DNA of 64,000 bases from Ignatzschineria rhizosphaerae (lineage in GTDB: Bacteria > Pseudomonadota > Gammaproteobacteria > Cardiobacteriales > Wohlfahrtiimonadaceae): NCBI RefSeq assembly GCF_022655595.1, contig NZ_CP093379.1, positions 1,856,501-1,920,500 on the forward strand, given 5' to 3'. The notes beneath the pieces are model-generated. The model made no database searches. It had not been told where the DNA came from and was given only the letters and a program-made list of their open reading frames with translations. The position numbers were made by a program, and so were the translations under genes. Positions 1 through 9,099 of this stretch are shown in pieces (position 1 is the first letter of the stretch; the number at the start of each line of letters is the position of its first letter).

Positions 1-15
1 ATATTACAAAGATTC

Positions 16-1857
16 ATGCGATCTTTATATTTCGCTCGCTACTACTTCTTGGTAGTATTCTTTATTATTATCTCTTTAATTATCACAACCATTGCAAAAG
101 CGATCCAAACAAAAGAGGAGAATAATACACACATTCTCTCTAGCGTTATTAGCTCTTATAAAAAATTACAATCTCCATCAAAAGCATCTCCTATTATTTT
201 AGAGTCTGTCTCTGAAACAGAAGAATTACCTCACCTATTATCAAAGGCACAAGCGTCTGATACACCAGAAAAAACGCAAATCACATCAAAAAGTGCAACC
301 TCTTTTATATTAAGTGCCTCTTTCAAAGCCATCGAAACACAAACAGCACTGTCTCAAACAACAGAAAAACCGCACAATCCTGAAGAGATTACGGAAGCAC
401 TACACAATGATATTTCAGCCATTATTGCGCAAAAAAGTGAGCCATCTTCAACTTTAGAGTTGCTTATTCCTGATACCGTTCTTAATAATTATCTCCTCTT
501 TACACTATTTCCACATCGTAAATCGGAAATTATTAAAGAGCCTATTGCGCACCCTTATAAAGAACATGGTCCTGTTGATGATATCTCTGTCATTAAACTT
601 GCCAATAAGATTGATGCATCATTGAGTTTTTCAGAAGATTCAATGCTCGATGAATATGAAAATGCAGAAGCCTTTTTTGATGAAAATCACGCATATTATG
701 AAGGGTTTGATGACTATGATGATGAATTCCTTACGCTACTAGAACAGCAAAAGGCTATCGATAAAGAAGACTCACAAACCTATCCATACCTACAAAGCCC
801 GCTCGAAATTTTAGAAGCTGAATCGATCTTTGAAAATTTTGAAGAGCAGCCCATCGCCAATCAAATAGAACAGCTTTTAACAACGGGAGATTATTTCCTT
901 TTAGCCAATAACCCGATTAAAGCGCGTCAATATTATGTTCGTGCAGTAAAAACAGGGGCTATTGATAAAAGCTCGCCATTTTATGCAAAGGCTTTAGTCA
1001 AACTTGCAGATATGGAAGATAACGCCTACTTAGCTCGCTTTCAATACACCAATGCACTTGATATCTACGAAGCTAATGAAGGCTTTGATATGGAAGTTGC
1101 CGATATTTTAGTGAAACTTGTCTGGACCTTTGATATGGCATCAGAGCGTATCGTGATTTATGAACTCCTTACAAAAGCAAAGCAGATTCATGAAGATCAT
1201 AGCTACACGCCGCAATATACAGAAGTCTTGCGAAATTTAGCGATCTATTACGAAACAGTTAATGACTATGAGCGCGCAGATGCCAATTATAAAGCCGCTT
1301 TAGCCTTAGACTTACAATATCTCACCACATCAGATATTAGAACAATTTTAGCACTAGAAAATTACGCCGCGTTTTACCTTAAATTCAATGAATTTGAAAA
1401 AGCGGAAGAGATCCTCCTCTTTAAACTAGAGGCGCATAATGAGCTCTCTCCACCAGATTACTATAATCTAGGGCGGACACAATCAATGCTGGGCTGGACT
1501 TATCTGCAGATGAATGAGCTTGATAACTCCCTCCATCAATACAATAGCGCGTTAGGTAATATTAATTACAGTATTACAAAAAATAGATTTATGCCGCATT
1601 ATTACTCTTTACCGGCAATTTTTGATCTCATCTATTTCTTTATTTATACTAAAGAACCCGCACTCGCAGTGCCCTATTTTGATGTAGCAGTTGCGCTTTT
1701 AGAAAGCGAAAATGAGGAAGAGACAATCCAATACCTTCAAGAAACAAGTTTTGAAGAGATCGATCCTGAAAGAATTGTCAACTATCCTTGGGCAGCTCAA
1801 GCGCAGATTAAGGGGCTGATCTCCATTATTGAATATATTCAATCAACCAAAAATTAA
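16..1857 (+). CDS. Membrane-anchored TPR-repeat protein, function unknown
   Basis: The 613-residue product starts with a short basic segment and one hydrophobic helix (about residues 8-30), which would anchor it in the inner membrane. A low-complexity acidic and Ser/Thr-rich region follows (about 35-275). The C-terminal half (about 280-605) is helical with tetratricopeptide-like spacing, including pairs such as YYVRAVKTGA and NYKAALALD. TPR proteins of this kind usually serve as protein-binding scaffolds; no catalytic motif is visible. The frame stays open to the window edge and no clear ribosome binding site precedes the ATG at 16, so the true start may lie upstream. Its job cannot be read from the neighbours, because apaH 40 bp downstream is a housekeeping gene. 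The TPR assignment is from pattern, not from a profile search. Confidence 0.7.
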   Translation: MRSLYFARYYFLVVFFIIISLIITTIAKAIQTKEENNTHILSSVISSYKKLQSPSKASPIILESVSETEELPHLLSKAQASDTPEKTQITSKSATSFILSASFKAIETQTALSQTTEKPHNPEEITEALHNDISAIIAQKSEPSSTLELLIPDTVLNNYLLFTLFPHRKSEIIKEPIAHPYKEHGPVDDISVIKLANKIDASLSFSEDSMLDEYENAEAFFDENHAYYEGFDDYDDEFLTLLEQQKAIDKEDSQTYPYLQSPLEILEAESIFENFEEQPIANQIEQLLTTGDYFLLANNPIKARQYYVRAVKTGAIDKSSPFYAKALVKLADMEDNAYLARFQYTNALDIYEANEGFDMEVADILVKLVWTFDMASERIVIYELLTKAKQIHEDHSYTPQYTEVLRNLAIYYETVNDYERADANYKAALALDLQYLTTSDIRTILALENYAAFYLKFNEFEKAEEILLFKLEAHNELSPPDYYNLGRTQSMLGWTYLQMNELDNSLHQYNSALGNINYSITKNRFMPHYYSLPAIFDLIYFFIYTKEPALAVPYFDVAVALLESENEEETIQYLQETSFEEIDPERIVNYPWAAQAQIKGLISIIEYIQSTKN

Positions 1858-1897
1858 TCGCCGCGATTTATAACCCTACTCGAATCAAAGGTTTTAT

Positions 1898-2713
1898 ATG
1901 GCTATCTATGTCATGAGCGATATTCATGGATGTTATGATGAATTTAAAGCGCTCTTAAAAAAAATCAATTTCAAGCACTCACAAGACCAACTCTATCTTG
2001 TGGGAGATCTCATTAATAGAGGTCCTAAATCTTTAGCGGTGATGGAATATTTGATGAGTCATCCTACATCAATTTTCCCCGTATTAGGCAACCATGATCT
2101 CTCCTACCTTGTTTATGCTGCAGGGGAAACACGGTTACGCAAAGGGGATACCTACGATGAAGTTGCACAAAGCCCTGATGCTAAAAAAATTAAAAAATAT
2201 CTCAAAAAACAGCCTCTAATGCGCTATATCCCCAAACTGAATGTTGCAATTGCTCATGCTGGGATCCCCCCCTTTTGGTCTATAGCGCAAGCACTGAGCT
2301 TGAGTCACGAAATCCATGAGCAATTGACCACAGATGATAAAAAAAACTATCAGCACTTAATGCAAAAAATGTTTGGTAATACGCCAGCGGCATGGGATGA
2401 GTCTCTAACAGGGATCGATAGGACACGCGCGATTATCAACTACTTTACTCGAATGCGCTATTTAAACCTTGATCTTTCAATGGACTTTGATAATAAAACA
2501 GAAAATTATGATGCAAAAATCATGAAACCATGGTTTCAATTTGATCGCGCGCTTCATCAAAACTGTAAAATTATCTATGGTCATTGGGCAAGCCTTGGTA
2601 TCCATGATGAAAATGGTACACTTTGCATTGACTCAGGCTGTGTGTGGGAAGGGGAATTATCCGTTGTTCAAATCGATAGCCCGACGTTTAAGCTTACGAG
2701 TTTTAGCTTTTAA
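1898..2713 (+). CDS. apaH: Symmetrical bis(5'-nucleosyl)-tetraphosphatase ApaH
   Basis: This enzyme hydrolyses diadenosine tetraphosphate to two ADP in the cytoplasm and controls alarmone and NpnN-cap levels. The 271 residues match the family length (E. coli about 280). The calcineurin-type metallophosphatase motifs are visible in order: SDIHG at residues 7-11, GDLINRG near 36-42, GNHD near 64-67, a central AHAG, and GHW near 228. AAAGG sits 6 bp before the ATG, which supports this start. In E. coli apaH lies with rsmA/ksgA; here it stands alone after the TPR gene and is followed by a repeat-filled gap. Confidence 0.95.
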   Translation: MAIYVMSDIHGCYDEFKALLKKINFKHSQDQLYLVGDLINRGPKSLAVMEYLMSHPTSIFPVLGNHDLSYLVYAAGETRLRKGDTYDEVAQSPDAKKIKKYLKKQPLMRYIPKLNVAIAHAGIPPFWSIAQALSLSHEIHEQLTTDDKKNYQHLMQKMFGNTPAAWDESLTGIDRTRAIINYFTRMRYLNLDLSMDFDNKTENYDAKIMKPWFQFDRALHQNCKIIYGHWASLGIHDENGTLCIDSGCVWEGELSVVQIDSPTFKLTSFSF

Positions 2714-2732
2714 AAGCCTATCACGCGATTGA

Positions 2733-2798
2733 TAAGCTCTTCGGTTTAAACAGGTCTATCTTACGGCAAAAGGGAATGCTTGCGTCCTTACTTATAGT
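2733..2798 (+). repeat. Family C short repeat (MITE-like)
   Basis: This copy contains the family C blocks: a TTCGGTTTAAA end, AGGTCTATCTTACGG, the palindrome-like GGAATGCTTGCGTCC and a terminal TTATAGT. The same blocks occur at 36073-36136 and, inverted, near 42170-42223 and 43038-43105. It directly abuts a chimeric A/B element. Confidence 0.7.
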
Positions 2799-2971
2799 AA
2801 ATAGATTCAAAACAGGCAGACTTAAATGCCGGCACATAGGCTATTAACAATAAGAAACATGTTCTATCTGGCATCTTATAAGCATTTGACCTAGCTGCTC
2901 ATCAACCTATTGTAGGGGGATCACTATAACTAATACAATGCGACCTCTGATTTTATTTGGAAATCACTATA
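2793..2971. repeat. Chimeric family A / family B repeat
   Basis: It begins with TATAGT (2793) and carries a family A core (ATGCCGGCACAT, then GTTCTATCTGGCATC). It then switches to inverted family B sequence (GACCTAGCTGCTCATCAACC) and reaches ACTATA at 2923-2928. A further B tail ends in a second ACTATA at 2966-2971. Together with the preceding C copy it fills most of the 358-bp gap between apaH and engB. I see no gene in that gap. Confidence 0.7.
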
Positions 2972-3071
2972 TTTGCCCAATACAGATCTTTTTCTGCGTC
3001 AGGGTGCAAATTTCCTCAATAAAAGGTAAAATGCTCTGTTACAGAATAATTGATTACTAAGAGGTTGACTG

Positions 3072-3692
3072 ATGCAAGATATCCGGACTTTACTGCGTAA
3101 AACCAGTTTTAAAACAAGTGCTAACAGCCTCACCCAACTCCCCATGGATAGTCGAGGTGAAATCGCCTTTGCCGGTCGATCTAATGCCGGAAAATCAAGT
3201 GCATTAAATATGTTAACCGGTCAAAAAACATTAGCAAGAACTAGTAAAACTCCAGGTAGAACACAGCTTATCAACTATTTTGAAGTCAAAGATCACCTCT
3301 ATCTTGTTGACCTTCCTGGATATGGTTATGCAAAAGTACCACTTCCTATGCGCGAACATTGGCAGAAAATCCTTCAAGGCTATTTTGAAAAACGGGAATC
3401 TCTAGATGCCTTAATTATGCTAATGGATTCTCGCCATCCGCTGACAGATTTAGATAAACAGATGCTTCACTGGTGTGAGTCTCAAGAACTCCCCACACAT
3501 ATCTTACTCACAAAAGCAGATAAACTTAGTAAAAATGAGGCAAGTAGTACTCTGCAGAAAGTTAAAAAAACATTAATCGAAGAATTTTCAATTCCTATTA
3601 CTGTTCAGCTATTTTCTTCGACAAAGCCCGATATTGGCTTAAAAGAAGCGCTCAGTTACTTAGGTGAATGGATCGAACATCATGAGTCATAA
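3072..3692 (+). CDS. engB: Ribosome biogenesis GTPase EngB (YihA/YsxC)
   Basis: EngB is an essential TRAFAC-class GTPase needed for large ribosomal subunit assembly. The 206 residues show the G1 P-loop GRSNAGKSS at residues 35-43, the G3 motif DLPGYGYA near 89-96 and G4 TKAD near 146-149. AAGAGG lies 7 bp before the ATG. The 3' end overlaps the start of glk by 11 bp, which suggests translational coupling. This begins a co-directional run engB-glk-hexR-truA. The start sits about 100 bp downstream of the repeat-filled gap, so the promoter must lie in or just after the repeats. Confidence 0.95.
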   Translation: MQDIRTLLRKTSFKTSANSLTQLPMDSRGEIAFAGRSNAGKSSALNMLTGQKTLARTSKTPGRTQLINYFEVKDHLYLVDLPGYGYAKVPLPMREHWQKILQGYFEKRESLDALIMLMDSRHPLTDLDKQMLHWCESQELPTHILLTKADKLSKNEASSTLQKVKKTLIEEFSIPITVQLFSSTKPDIGLKEALSYLGEWIEHHES

Positions 3693-4668
3693 ATTACCGC
3701 TAATTATTATCGCTGATATGGGAGCGACTTTCTCTCGTATTGCTTTTATCGATGAATATCAAGCCATTCGCCATGTTAAGGTCTACCCTTCGGCTGATTA
3801 CCACTCTCCTAAAGAGGTGATCCGCGCCTATCTTGCAGAGATTAATGAAGAAGCTCCTGATCATATTTTTATTGCTGTTGCTGCGCCCATTGTGAATGAT
3901 CGCTTAGTTCTAACAAATAACCATTGGGACTTTAGTCAGCAAGAGATTTCTCAAGACCTTAATACTAAAGTAACTTTTATTAATGATTTTGAAGCTTTAT
4001 CTCTCTCTTTAGATCATCTTTCACATTTAGAAACCATTGAAATTGGTCAGCATCGAAGCAGTAAACACCCCTACCCTCAACACTCTAAAGTGGTTATCGG
4101 TACCGGAACAGGTTTTGGTACCGCAATTAGCTTACAGACTGATCAAGGAACAATCAGTATCCCTTCTGAAGGGGGGCATGCGCTTTATTCCCCCCAAGAT
4201 TGTGTTGAAACAGAGCTCGTACATTTAGCCATAAAAGAGCTAAATCGCCCCATTATCGTTGAAGATCTTCTCGCTTGTAAGCATGGGATTCAACGCCTTA
4301 TTCGCTTAATGGCTATTCAAGAAAATGTCGCTCAAATCCCTTTTGAACCAACGCCTGAAGGCTTATTAGATGCCGCTCTTGAAAAAGAGGAGCCTTTTGC
4401 CATTCATGTTTTAAATCGTTACTGCATGATGCTAGGAAACACTGCCAGCAATATTGCCCTTACTAGTGGCGCTGCTGATGGTGTCTATATTGGGGGCGGA
4501 TTTTCTCCTCGATTTAGTGAGTTTTTACAACAATCTAAATTTAGAGAATGTTTTGTAAACAAGGAATCTGTTGCAGATATCTTAGAAACCGTTCCGACAT
4601 ACTTAATTGTTCATCCTTATGCAACTTTAGTAGGATTACAACAAATTCTACCTAGATATCTTTCATAG
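3682..4668 (+). CDS. glk: Glucokinase
   Basis: Phosphorylates glucose to glucose-6-phosphate with ATP in the cytoplasm. The 328 residues match the bacterial glucokinase family (E. coli 321), with the phosphate-binding ADMGATFSR near residues 11-19, FINDFEA with the catalytic Asp in the middle, and the second nucleotide motif GTGTGFGT. A GG-rich IGGGF motif lies near the C-terminus. I chose the ATG at 3682 rather than an in-frame ATG at 3664: 3682 begins MSHKLP just before the conserved beta strand, and the upstream one lies deep in engB. The hexR-like regulator follows 13 bp later, which fits joint control of sugar catabolism. Confidence 0.93.
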   Translation: MSHKLPLIIIADMGATFSRIAFIDEYQAIRHVKVYPSADYHSPKEVIRAYLAEINEEAPDHIFIAVAAPIVNDRLVLTNNHWDFSQQEISQDLNTKVTFINDFEALSLSLDHLSHLETIEIGQHRSSKHPYPQHSKVVIGTGTGFGTAISLQTDQGTISIPSEGGHALYSPQDCVETELVHLAIKELNRPIIVEDLLACKHGIQRLIRLMAIQENVAQIPFEPTPEGLLDAALEKEEPFAIHVLNRYCMMLGNTASNIALTSGAADGVYIGGGFSPRFSEFLQQSKFRECFVNKESVADILETVPTYLIVHPYATLVGLQQILPRYLS

Positions 4669-4681
4669 ATGAGAGGAGCTT

Positions 4682-5515
4682 ATGTTATCTCATATTCAAA
4701 ACCACTATCACCTACTTCGAAAATCTGAAGCAAAAGTTGCAGATTGGGTTTTAGCACACCCCAATGAAACAGTGGATCTCTCCATTAGTGCTCTAGCGGA
4801 AAAGGCAGGGGTTTCAGAACCAACCATTATGCGTTTTTGCCATGCGCTGAACTATGAAGGTTTTCATACCTTCAAACAACTTCTCGCAAAAAGCCTTCGC
4901 TCAGGCGTACCTTTTGTCCATGGTAGTATTTCACCACATGATTCAACCTCGAGTATCATTACAAAGCTCATCGATCAATCTAGCGCTGCGCTTTTAAATA
5001 TGAAAAACTACCTCAAAGAAGCAGATCTTGATCAAGCCATTAGCCTTCTTGAACAATCTAATCAAGTGATGTGTATTGGACATGGGGTTTCAGGCGTTGT
5101 TGCAAATGATATTCAGCAAAAGCTACTTAGAGTCGGCATTCCTGTTTCAGCCTACACCGATCACCATGTTCATAGCTTAGCCGCCAGCCTTTTAACGCCT
5201 AAAGATGTCTTAATCGCCGTCTCTCATACAGGTAAAAGCCAAGATGTTATTGATTCTGCGGATTTAGCAAGACTCAATGGTGCCGCTGTAATCGCTTTTG
5301 CACCAAAAGGCTCACCATTAAGCTCCTATGCCACCGTTGTTTTAGAATCTGGTACAAAAGAGGATACATCAGAATATATGCCGATGATTTCACGTCTTGC
5401 AGATCTTGCGATCGTTGATATTCTTCTTGTCACCTTGGCACTCAAAAAAGGCCCTGAATTTAGAATCGCAATGGAGAACTCCCTTAAAATTATTGATTCT
5501 AAGCGCACCAAATAA
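4682..5515 (+). CDS. hexR: HexR-like MurR/RpiR-family transcriptional regulator
   Basis: The 277-residue protein has an N-terminal HTH_6 domain (about 1-77, with the recognition region GVSEPTIMRFC) and a C-terminal SIS sugar-phosphate-binding domain (about 120-255, with SHTGKSQDV). The features SEPT, RFC, the GVPFV segment after the HTH and the YMPMISRLA stretch resemble E. coli HexR closely. In gammaproteobacteria HexR represses glucose and Entner-Doudoroff genes and responds to KDPG. AGGAG precedes the ATG by 4 bp. Its place directly after glk supports a role in glucose regulation. I found no convincing HexR operator upstream of engB or glk. Confidence 0.85.
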   Translation: MLSHIQNHYHLLRKSEAKVADWVLAHPNETVDLSISALAEKAGVSEPTIMRFCHALNYEGFHTFKQLLAKSLRSGVPFVHGSISPHDSTSSIITKLIDQSSAALLNMKNYLKEADLDQAISLLEQSNQVMCIGHGVSGVVANDIQQKLLRVGIPVSAYTDHHVHSLAASLLTPKDVLIAVSHTGKSQDVIDSADLARLNGAAVIAFAPKGSPLSSYATVVLESGTKEDTSEYMPMISRLADLAIVDILLVTLALKKGPEFRIAMENSLKIIDSKRTK

Positions 5516-5595
5516 TAAAAGATTTACCGATAATGAAGGCTTTTAATGGCAATTTATCACCTCTCTTGCTTCAAAAAAATAGACGTAAAATATAT

Positions 5596-6432
5596 ATGAA
5601 CAGTGATTCACCATCTTATCTTGAGGCAAAACCTCAACAGCTTCAAAAATATGCGCTCTTAATCGAATATGATGGTCGTCAATTTAAAGGCTGGCAAAAA
5701 CAGAATAATCCCCCTGTTCGCTCTATTGAAGAGGAACTTGAGCGTGCGGTAAGCTTTATTGCCAATGAACCCATTAAACTCACCTGCGCAGGTAGAACGG
5801 ATGCTGGCGTGCATGCCATTAATCAGGTCATTCATTTTGAAACAACGGCGATTCGCCCAAAACGCGCTTGGATGCTCGGCATTAACTCTAATCTCCCTGA
5901 AGATTGCGCCATTAAAGATATCGTACCTGTCAAAGACGATTTTCATGCCCGTTTTAGTGCGATTAGTCGCACCTACCGCTATCAAATATTTAATCACCCT
6001 TTTCGTAGCCCTTTAAAACGTTTCTATGCGCTTTGGAATTATCATCCACTCGATATTGCCGCGATGGAAAAAGGGGCACAATACCTCATTGGTGAGCATG
6101 ATTTTTCCGCATTTCGCTCCTCTGAATGCCAAGCGAATACCCCTTTTAGAAATGTGCACTATATTCGTTTTACCGAAAAAGAACACCTGATTGAGATCGA
6201 ACTAAAAGCCAATGCTTTTTTACATAACATGGTGCGTAATATTGTCGGAACACTACTAGAAGTGGGACTTGGCAAAGAGCCTCCTGAATATATTAAAAAG
6301 GTTCTTGAGAGCTTAGATCGAACAAAGGGTGGTATTACTGCTCCGCCTCAAGGATTATATCTATATAATGTAGAATACCCCGATGGAATTGCACCAGAAT
6401 TTGACCAATTTTCGGTAAATTTTAGAGTATAG
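5596..6432 (+). CDS. truA: tRNA pseudouridine(38-40) synthase TruA
   Basis: Converts uridines 38-40 of the tRNA anticodon stem-loop to pseudouridine. The frame opens at 5533, but the in-frame ATG at 5596 (MNSDSPS) gives 278 residues, close to the family norm of about 270. Visible motifs are EYDGRQFKGWQ near the N-terminus, the catalytic-Asp motif CAGRTDAGVHA, RTYRYQI, and the C-terminal HNMVRNIVGTLLEVG. It follows hexR by about 80 bp on the same strand and could be the last gene of the engB operon. The exact start is not certain. Confidence 0.93.
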   Translation: MNSDSPSYLEAKPQQLQKYALLIEYDGRQFKGWQKQNNPPVRSIEEELERAVSFIANEPIKLTCAGRTDAGVHAINQVIHFETTAIRPKRAWMLGINSNLPEDCAIKDIVPVKDDFHARFSAISRTYRYQIFNHPFRSPLKRFYALWNYHPLDIAAMEKGAQYLIGEHDFSAFRSSECQANTPFRNVHYIRFTEKEHLIEIELKANAFLHNMVRNIVGTLLEVGLGKEPPEYIKKVLESLDRTKGGITAPPQGLYLYNVEYPDGIAPEFDQFSVNFRV

Positions 6433-6497
6433 ATCCATCTTATTTTTATCACAGTTAATTTACTCCGGATTCGGATTATAGTCACAAAGGAATCATA

Positions 6498-7505
6498 ATG
6501 AAACAGAAGACGGTTTTAACAGGAATTAGTACCACTGGAACCCCTCATCTTGGGAACTATGCCGGCGCCATTCGCCCCGCAATTGAACTCAGTAAAACGC
6601 ATGACAGTGCATTCTTCTTCCTAGCTGACCTCCATTCATTAATTAAATGTCAAGATGCAGCGCTCGTGAACCAATCTCGCCTTGAGATTGCGGCAACCTG
6701 GATGGCTCTTGGTTTAGATACAGATAAGGCCGTATTTTACCGTCAATCTGATATTGAAGAGATTCCACAAATTACATGGCTATTAAACTGTGTGACCGCA
6801 AAAGGTACGATGAATCGCGCTCATGCCTATAAAGCAGCTGTTGATGAAAATATTGCAGCAGAAAATGATCCTGATCGAGGCGTCACGATGGGTCTTTTCT
6901 CTTACCCTGTTCTCATGGCGGCAGATATTTTAGCGTTTAATGCAGACCTTGTCCCTGTGGGGAGCGATCAACGTCAACATGTGGAAATTGCACGTGAAAT
7001 CGCACAACGCTTTAACCATATCTACAAAGATGACTTCTTTGTGATGCCACAAGAAGTGATTGATGATGAAACAGCGATTCTTCCAGGTCTTGATGGCCGT
7101 AAAATGAGTAAATCTTACAACAATACAATTCCTCTTTTCCTTCCTGAAAAGCAGTTACAAAAATCAATTAACCGTATTGTGACAAACTCCCTTGAACCAG
7201 GGGAACCAAAAGATCCTGATAACACGCATCTTTTCGATATCTATAAAGCGTTTGCAACAGATGAAGAAACGGCAAGTTACCGCCAAGCATTAATCGAAGG
7301 AATGGGTTGGGGAGATGCTAAAAAAGCGCTCTTTACACTTATCAATAACGAAATCAAAGATGCTCGTGAAAAATATAATGAGCTCATGGCGAATCCCGCA
7401 CTGATTGAAGAGACCTTACAAAAAGGCGCTGAAAAAGCACGCATTCCAGCAAAAGAGATGCTTAAACGTCTTAAAGATGCCGTAGGCTTAAGAAATTTTA
7501 TTTAA
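6498..7505 (+). CDS. trpS: Tryptophanyl-tRNA synthetase
   Basis: Class Ic aminoacyl-tRNA synthetase that charges tRNA-Trp. At 335 residues it has the usual bacterial length. The HIGH-like motif is TPHLGNY at residues 15-21 and the KMSKS motif lies in GRKMSKSYNN near residue 200. AAAGGA lies 7 bp before the ATG. A TATAGT box about 25 bp upstream is a possible -10 element. A strong hairpin terminator lies about 90 bp downstream. Confidence 0.97.
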   Translation: MKQKTVLTGISTTGTPHLGNYAGAIRPAIELSKTHDSAFFFLADLHSLIKCQDAALVNQSRLEIAATWMALGLDTDKAVFYRQSDIEEIPQITWLLNCVTAKGTMNRAHAYKAAVDENIAAENDPDRGVTMGLFSYPVLMAADILAFNADLVPVGSDQRQHVEIAREIAQRFNHIYKDDFFVMPQEVIDDETAILPGLDGRKMSKSYNNTIPLFLPEKQLQKSINRIVTNSLEPGEPKDPDNTHLFDIYKAFATDEETASYRQALIEGMGWGDAKKALFTLINNEIKDAREKYNELMANPALIEETLQKGAEKARIPAKEMLKRLKDAVGLRNFI

Positions 7506-7591
7506 AATATTAAAATTATAGGCCTGATTTTTATCACCCATAATCCATCAATTACCATTAAAGCGTGATAAAATTACGACTGCCATTTAGA

Positions 7592-7624
7592 TTTGAGGTC
7601 CTATCAAAAATAGGGCCTCAAATT
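7592..7624 (+). terminator. Hairpin terminator downstream of trpS
   Basis: TTTGAGG-t-CCTAT pairs with ATAGG-g-CCTCAAA around a CAAAA loop, giving a 12-bp stem with one mismatch or wobble. It lies 87 bp after the trpS stop and 35 bp before scpA. No long T run follows, so it may be a weak or bidirectional terminator. Confidence 0.65.
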
Positions 7625-7658
7625 ATTCATAACGCCCTATTTTAAATGCATACCATAA

Positions 7659-8456
7659 ATGACAGAGACTTTAACAACATCTGAAAACTTCATGACCTTT
7701 AAAGGGGAGCAATTAGAACTTCCTTTAGATCTCTTTATTCCTCCAGATGCCTTTGAAATTTGGCTTGAAGAATTTGAAGGTCCTCTTGATCTTCTTTTGC
7801 ATATTATTCGCAAAAATAATTTTGATATCCTCAATATTCCTATACGCAGCATTACTGAGCAATATATGTCTTATATCGATCATCTTGAGGAAGAGAGATT
7901 TGAGCTTGCGTCTGAATATTTAGTGATGGCGGCGTGGCTTGCTGAAATTAAATCGCGGATTTTACTCCCCCTTCCAGAAACCGATAATCCTGATGATGAA
8001 GAGATCGATCCCCGCTTAGAGTTGATTCGTCGCTTGCAGGTCTATGCACAATATAAAGAGATTGCGCAACTTCTCGCTCAACAAAAAATGCACTACGTTG
8101 ATACATTCCCTGTATCTCCTGCAACTCCTGATATCAAAATTGAGCCTCCACCACCGACCGTAGAACTATCTCAACTTATTCACGCGATTCAAAAAATCTT
8201 AGAAAGAGCCGATCTTCGTCAAAAGCATAAAGTGGAATCAGAGCGTATCTCAATCACCGATAGAATGCGCCAAATTATCGAACGCCTATCACCCACAACC
8301 CCAATAACCTTTAGCGAATTATTCAATCATGAAGAGGGGCGATATGGGATTACTATCTCTTTTCTTTCTCTCTTAGAGTTGACTAAAAATCAAACTATCA
8401 TCTTGCAACAAGAGAGCGCTTACGGTGAAATTCTAATTACTTTAACCACTGCATAA
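7659..8456 (+). CDS. scpA: Segregation and condensation protein A (ScpA)
   Basis: ScpA is the kleisin subunit that joins SMC heads with ScpB in the chromosome-organising complex. The 265 residues contain the typical N-terminal block EGPLDLLLHIIRKNNFDI near 38-56, the acidic middle NPDDEEIDPR, and a C-terminal winged-helix region with ITFSELF. The start is uncertain: the ATG at 7659 has no clear Shine-Dalgarno, and an alternative ATG lies at 7692. The usual partner scpB is not next to it; the next gene is comEA-like after a repeat. Confidence 0.88.
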   Translation: MTETLTTSENFMTFKGEQLELPLDLFIPPDAFEIWLEEFEGPLDLLLHIIRKNNFDILNIPIRSITEQYMSYIDHLEEERFELASEYLVMAAWLAEIKSRILLPLPETDNPDDEEIDPRLELIRRLQVYAQYKEIAQLLAQQKMHYVDTFPVSPATPDIKIEPPPPTVELSQLIHAIQKILERADLRQKHKVESERISITDRMRQIIERLSPTTPITFSELFNHEEGRYGITISFLSLLELTKNQTIILQQESAYGEILITLTTA

Positions 8457-8471
8457 AAGCTAAATTTTAAG

Positions 8472-8660
8472 TATAGCTATGACGCATTAAATTCCGATAC
8501 GAACCCAAAAAGCTTAAAACGGCTGGTACGTAATTTCAAAAAATAGACAAGCATTCGACCTAGCGGCTCATCAACCTATTTTAGAAGGATGACTATTGTG
8601 ATTCTCACAACCGATACGCCGGCAATCTGAGTCAGTTATTTTTAAACCAATTTTACTATA
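8472..8660 (-). repeat. Chimeric family B / family A repeat
   Basis: It starts with TATAGCTATGACGC and runs through inverted family B (GATACGAACC, GCATTCGACCTAG, GCTCATCAACC). It then passes into the inverted 3' half of family A (ATACGCCGGCAATCTGA, TTTAAACCAATTTTACTATA). It occupies most of the gap between scpA and comEA and ends 80 bp before the comEA ATG. Confidence 0.75.
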
Positions 8661-8740
8661 TTGCCGATATTTCCCAAAAAACATCTTTTATCTTCTAAGT
8701 TTATAACTACTTGAAATAAATAGTTTTTTAGGAGTATCGT

Positions 8741-9070
8741 ATGCAATATTTTAAACGTTTCTCTCATCTTATTAAACTCAGCCTCTTCGGAATACTTCCG
8801 CTTAGTTTCGTTTCCCTTATTCATGCAGCACCTATTAATATTAATAGTGCCGATGTTGCAACAATTACCGCAAACTTAACGGACATAGGTCCCGTCAAAG
8901 CTACGGCAATTATAGAATATCGCGAACTTAACGGTCCTTTTGCAGATGCACAAGCATTGCTAGCGGTAAAAGGTATTGGGGAAAAGACCTTAGAAAAAAA
9001 CCGAGATAATCTACTATTTGAAGATCCTAAAGTCCCTCAAACTCCCCCGCAATCTAGCGGGAATGATTAA
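8741..9070 (+). CDS. ComEA-like helix-hairpin-helix DNA-binding protein
   Basis: The 109-residue product has an N-terminal hydrophobic export segment (about 8-30) followed by INSADVATITANL and a tandem helix-hairpin-helix (IGPVKATAI and VKGIGEKTL). This is the ComEA/competence layout: a periplasmic DNA-binding protein that ratchets incoming DNA during natural transformation. AGGAG sits 7 bp before the ATG. The next gene encodes a FimT-like minor pseudopilin, consistent with a DNA-uptake context. Short ComEA-like proteins also occur in bacteria not shown to be competent. Confidence 0.88.
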   Translation: MQYFKRFSHLIKLSLFGILPLSFVSLIHAAPININSADVATITANLTDIGPVKATAIIEYRELNGPFADAQALLAVKGIGEKTLEKNRDNLLFEDPKVPQTPPQSSGND

Positions 9071-9099
9071 ATATTCCAATATCAATATCTAAAAATATA

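Noticed and set aside
5659-5997. Minus-strand 112-codon frame
   Set aside because: It is fully inside truA on the other strand and shows only the low-complexity look of an antisense frame.
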